Origin: JAJTYI01 sp964420145
GTDB lineage: Bacteria; Patescibacteriota; Dojkabacteria; B142; OLB20
DNA length: 33,934 nt
Assembly (NCBI GenBank): GCA_964420145.1
Contig: CAYQRB010000007.1
Location: 1 to 33,934 of the forward strand
Direction of reading: 5' to 3'
Shown here: in pieces, positions 31,810-33,934 of the stretch
Layout: the number at the start of each line of letters is the position of its first letter
Position numbering within the stretch: the stretch's first letter is position 1
Made by a program: the position numbers and the translations under genes
The notes under the pieces: generated by a model
What the model was told of the DNA's origin: nothing
Databases searched by the model: none
What the model saw: the letters and a program-made list of their open reading frames with translations, nothing else

Positions 31810-32538
31810 TTATTTATAAGCATCAGTAAAAATCTCTGCGTTCCTAACCGTTAAATACATTGATGGATATTTATGTAATTGTGAAGACCAACTCACCTCA
31901 GGAAAAAATTTATCTTCTCTTTTTAAGATATCTAATACAGGTTTTTTATCTTCACCTACCGCATATACCAAAACCCGATCAGACCTCATAATCATTTCAG
32001 GAGAAATTGTGATCCGATTTGGATGTTGTCCACCTCGTGAATGCCCCACCGCAAAGCCTTGATTTAGATAAGTGTTTTTGAAAAGCTTCTCAGAGTCAAG
32101 TGGAATGATGCCAGCAGTATGCCCATCAGCTCCGACCCCTAAACTAGAAAGTACAAAACTATGCCTATTTATAGATTCTTCTAAAAATAACTTAAATTGC
32201 TCAGCTTCAAAATCTATACTCTTGCCACCTAAAATATTAAAAACCTTTGCACCTCTTTGCGTAAGTAGTTTGAATAGCTCCGTCTTTTCTAGTATGGGCC
32301 AAGTAGCTGTATTATGATTTGGGTTTTGATCATAGCGCTCATCTCCTAGAGAAATAGTTAACTTACTAAAGTCCAAACCATCATCTAGAAGATTGGTCAT
32401 TAATTTATAATAATCAACAGCAGACCCTCCAGCTAGCAACCACAAAACATTACCGTCTTTTAATTTGGCGTTGAGAATCTCTGCTGTTTTAGTAGCGATA
32501 TCAAGAGCTGGATTTTTACTTAGAGTGAAGTTAAACAT
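31810..32538 (-). CDS. pgl: 6-phosphogluconolactonase
   Basis: Protein of 242 aa of the NagB/RpiA/Pgl fold. LLAGGSAVDYYKLM is the sugar-phosphate loop (residues 35-47), SLGDER at 63-68 and LGVGADGHTAGIIP carry the catalytic Asp and His typical of DevB-type lactonases. It hydrolyses 6-phosphogluconolactone to 6-phosphogluconate. It heads the run pgl-gnd-malic enzyme-zwf, about 52 bases after the upstream binding-protein gene. A sequence like TTGAAA followed after 18 bases by TAAGCT lies just before its ATG and could be a promoter for the run. Confidence 0.93.
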   Translation of the reverse strand: MFNFTLSKNPALDIATKTAEILNAKLKDGNVLWLLAGGSAVDYYKLMTNLLDDGLDFSKLTISLGDERYDQNPNHNTATWPILEKTELFKLLTQRGAKVFNILGGKSIDFEAEQFKLFLEESINRHSFVLSSLGVGADGHTAGIIPLDSEKLFKNTYLNQGFAVGHSRGGQHPNRITISPEMIMRSDRVLVYAVGEDKKPVLDILKREDKFFPEVSWSSQLHKYPSMYLTVRNAEIFTDAYK

Positions 32539-32590
32539 AAGTTAGCTTACCATCTGTTCATCGAAATTTTCAACCTATATCTTAGTATTT

Positions 32591-33652
32591 TTAGAAACTT
32601 ATCGCTTCAGGCTTAATACCTCTTAATAATGGATAATAGAAAATATCTTCAAGTACAAACTCTGAGTTGTTTGTGTTCCTACTTTTTTGTGTCTTCCAGC
32701 TATATTGTCCAGATATTTCATCTTTCAATCTGGAGTCAAGTACCAGTTTATACTCATAATCTCTTAAGACCTCAGTTAGATAGCTTTTTTCTACACCCCA
32801 TTGTGCAAGCAAGATATCCTTTACTTCTTCGGGCTTCTCTATGTAAAAATTCTCTGCCTTATAGAGTGCTTTCAGAAAACTTCCTAATATCTCTTTATTA
32901 CTCAAAAGGAAATCTTCGTTCACAATTAAAACTGTGTTGGATTTCTTTCCCCCTTGTGCAGATATTCTTATGGATTGGACTGCTGTATGTTCAAAGTTTT
33001 CAGTTTTATATACTAATGGCTGTTTTGCTAAAACAGAGTCAACATCTGCGTTTGCGAACTTCTTGGCTAATTTACCCGGTTTTAACTTTTTAATCACAAC
33101 CTCGCTTCGTATCGAAAGGCTATTTTCAAGCCAATAGTTATTCCCTGAGCTCTCTATAATCCCCAAACTTTTACCTACCAGATTATCAAGCGCTAGCAGG
33201 CCTTTTTTGATATCCAGTAGATAAAAATAACTATCAGCCGAGCTTATAGACGCAACGATCTTTTGACTTCTAGTAGGAGGAAATGTCATAACATACTCAA
33301 TATCTTCTACAACTGCTAAATCTATTTTGTTTTCATCAAGCGCATCAAGTACATCTTGGTCTGTTTTAAATTTTCTATAATCAATCACTACACTATCCTC
33401 TTCAAAAAATCCTTTCTGTTTTGCTAAAGTTACTAAAGCGAAGGTTTCTTCGGTACTATATCCTATGGTTAATTTATCAGGATCATTTGCAAATTTTAGA
33501 GAATAAATAAGATAGCCACCTCCAGCAACAATAAGAACCAGTACTAATATCGCTATTTTAGATAATAACTCCTTGGTAATACCACCACTTCTCTTTGTCT
33601 TTGGCTCCTCAGTTATTGATTGTTGAATTTGGGTTACATCAAAATCTCCCAT
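32591..33652 (-). CDS. membrane-anchored NMT1/SsuA-like periplasmic-binding protein
   Basis: Protein of 353 aa. A cytoplasmic tail of about 28 residues, one membrane helix at about 29-51 (SKIAILVLVLIVAGGGYLIY), then a binding-protein-type domain. KLTIGYSTEETFALVTLAKQ, then KGFFEEDSVVIDYRKF, EDIEYV and LVGKSLGIIESSGNNYWL follow the order of NMT1/SsuA-like solute-binding proteins, which usually serve ABC importers of sulfonates, nitrate or thiamine precursors. No permease or ATPase genes lie in the window, so the partner is unknown and it may be a stand-alone sensor or lectin-like protein. It is the first gene of the minus-strand run and is followed by pgl after 52 bases. Confidence 0.7.
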   Translation of the reverse strand: MGDFDVTQIQQSITEEPKTKRSGGITKELLSKIAILVLVLIVAGGGYLIYSLKFANDPDKLTIGYSTEETFALVTLAKQKGFFEEDSVVIDYRKFKTDQDVLDALDENKIDLAVVEDIEYVMTFPPTRSQKIVASISSADSYFYLLDIKKGLLALDNLVGKSLGIIESSGNNYWLENSLSIRSEVVIKKLKPGKLAKKFANADVDSVLAKQPLVYKTENFEHTAVQSIRISAQGGKKSNTVLIVNEDFLLSNKEILGSFLKALYKAENFYIEKPEEVKDILLAQWGVEKSYLTEVLRDYEYKLVLDSRLKDEISGQYSWKTQKSRNTNNSEFVLEDIFYYPLLRGIKPEAISF

Positions 33653-33813
33653 ATTGACTCTGTCTTTGTAATAGAGAAAAACTAATATCCTAGTAAATCA
33701 AAATAATAAATTCTGCTTATACTTATAAATTATCATAACAGTATCGTGAACTCAAGAAATGCCAACACTTAGATAATGGTAAGTTTTGTGTGTTATAAGA
33801 TACTTCTGTGTGG

Positions 33814-33819
33814 TAGAAT
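33814..33819 (+). promoter_or_regulatory. -10-like box (TAGAAT) before tRNA-Pro
   Basis: TAGAAT lies 20 bases before the tRNA 5' end. The hexamer 17 bases upstream of it (TGTTAT) is a poor -35 match, so this is a weak call. Confidence 0.35.
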
Positions 33820-33839
33820 AGCGATAGTCTTTTAAAAAT

Positions 33840-33913
33840 CGGAGCGTAGTTCAGTTGGCTAGAACGCTGCGTTTGGGACGCTGAGGTCGCTAGTTCGAGT
33901 CTTGTCGCTCCGA
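33840..33913 (+). tRNA. tRNA-Pro (TGG)
   Basis: Cloverleaf of 74 bases. Acceptor CGGAGCG pairs with CGCTCCG, with the C1-G72 pair typical of bacterial tRNA-Pro, and the D-stem is GTTC/GAAC. The anticodon loop TTTGGGA gives TGG. The anticodon stem (CTGCG/CGCTG) and the T-stem (GCTAG/CTTGT) each contain a T-T mismatch. Discriminator A; CCA not encoded. Confidence 0.9.
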
Positions 33914-33934
33914 TTTTCTCTTAGATTGAGATCG

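Noticed and set aside
1..33934. CRISPR arrays, insertion sequences, prophage genes or rRNA
   Set aside because: No regularly spaced repeats, transposase, integrase, capsid or rRNA sequence was seen in the window.

Overview
The window is AT-rich, gene-dense bacterial chromosome with very short intergenic gaps, several convergent gene pairs that overlap at their 3' ends, and almost no recognisable Shine-Dalgarno sequences. Many starts sit only 3-9 bases after a -10-like hexamer, so leaderless mRNAs appear common. Reduced protein architectures (SufD of 156 aa, trigger factor without its PPIase domain), numerous membrane-anchored proteins of unknown function and this compact layout suggest a Candidate Phyla Radiation (Patescibacteria) organism. 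That placement is an inference; there is no rRNA here to confirm it. The genetic code is standard: TGA ends sufC, surE, gnd and three other genes. No phage, insertion sequence or CRISPR array was seen.

Layout. 1-4.4 kb: an SDR oxidoreductase, then nusA-rnpM followed by tRNA-Glu on the minus strand, a SprT-like HExxH protein diverging from a SanA/YdcF-like protein, and tRNA-Lys. 4.5-9.5 kb: a secreted unknown protein whose stop codon lies inside an antisense tRNA-Arg, a small membrane gene interrupted by TGA, trxB, a Gmad2-like anchored protein and an unknown membrane protein. 9.6-11.7 kb: a DUF1648-like membrane protein and a polyprenyl-phosphate sugar-1-phosphate transferase-like protein with altered active-site motifs. 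11.8-16.6 kb: a sufCBD-sufSU iron-sulfur cluster assembly locus and a zinc-ribbon protein. 16.6-21.1 kb: recF, tig, a YibE/F-like protein and a tRNA-dihydrouridine synthase. 21.2-28.2 kb: nucleotide metabolism: a tmk-like kinase, a SGNH-like protein, a small zinc ribbon, a Dcd/Dut-family protein, a DHFR-like reductase, an HD protein, surE, an 800-base stretch of broken small frames, then a ThyA-family enzyme and a dCMP-deaminase-like enzyme. 28.2-33.7 kb: a minus-strand NADPH set, pgl-gnd-malic enzyme-zwf, behind a membrane-anchored NMT1-like binding protein. tRNA-Pro closes the window.

The most interesting point is the nucleotide block. The ThyA-family protein has Asp where thymidylate synthases have the Asn that recognises uracil, plus an RSND motif as in T4 dCMP hydroxymethylase. 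It sits directly before a dCMP-deaminase-family gene. The Dcd-family protein lacks the deaminase catalytic Glu but keeps a dUTPase-like GIIDTGYRG motif. Together this raises a testable possibility: the organism makes 5-methyl- (or hydroxymethyl-) dCMP and, if methylated, deaminates it to dTMP, instead of methylating dUMP.
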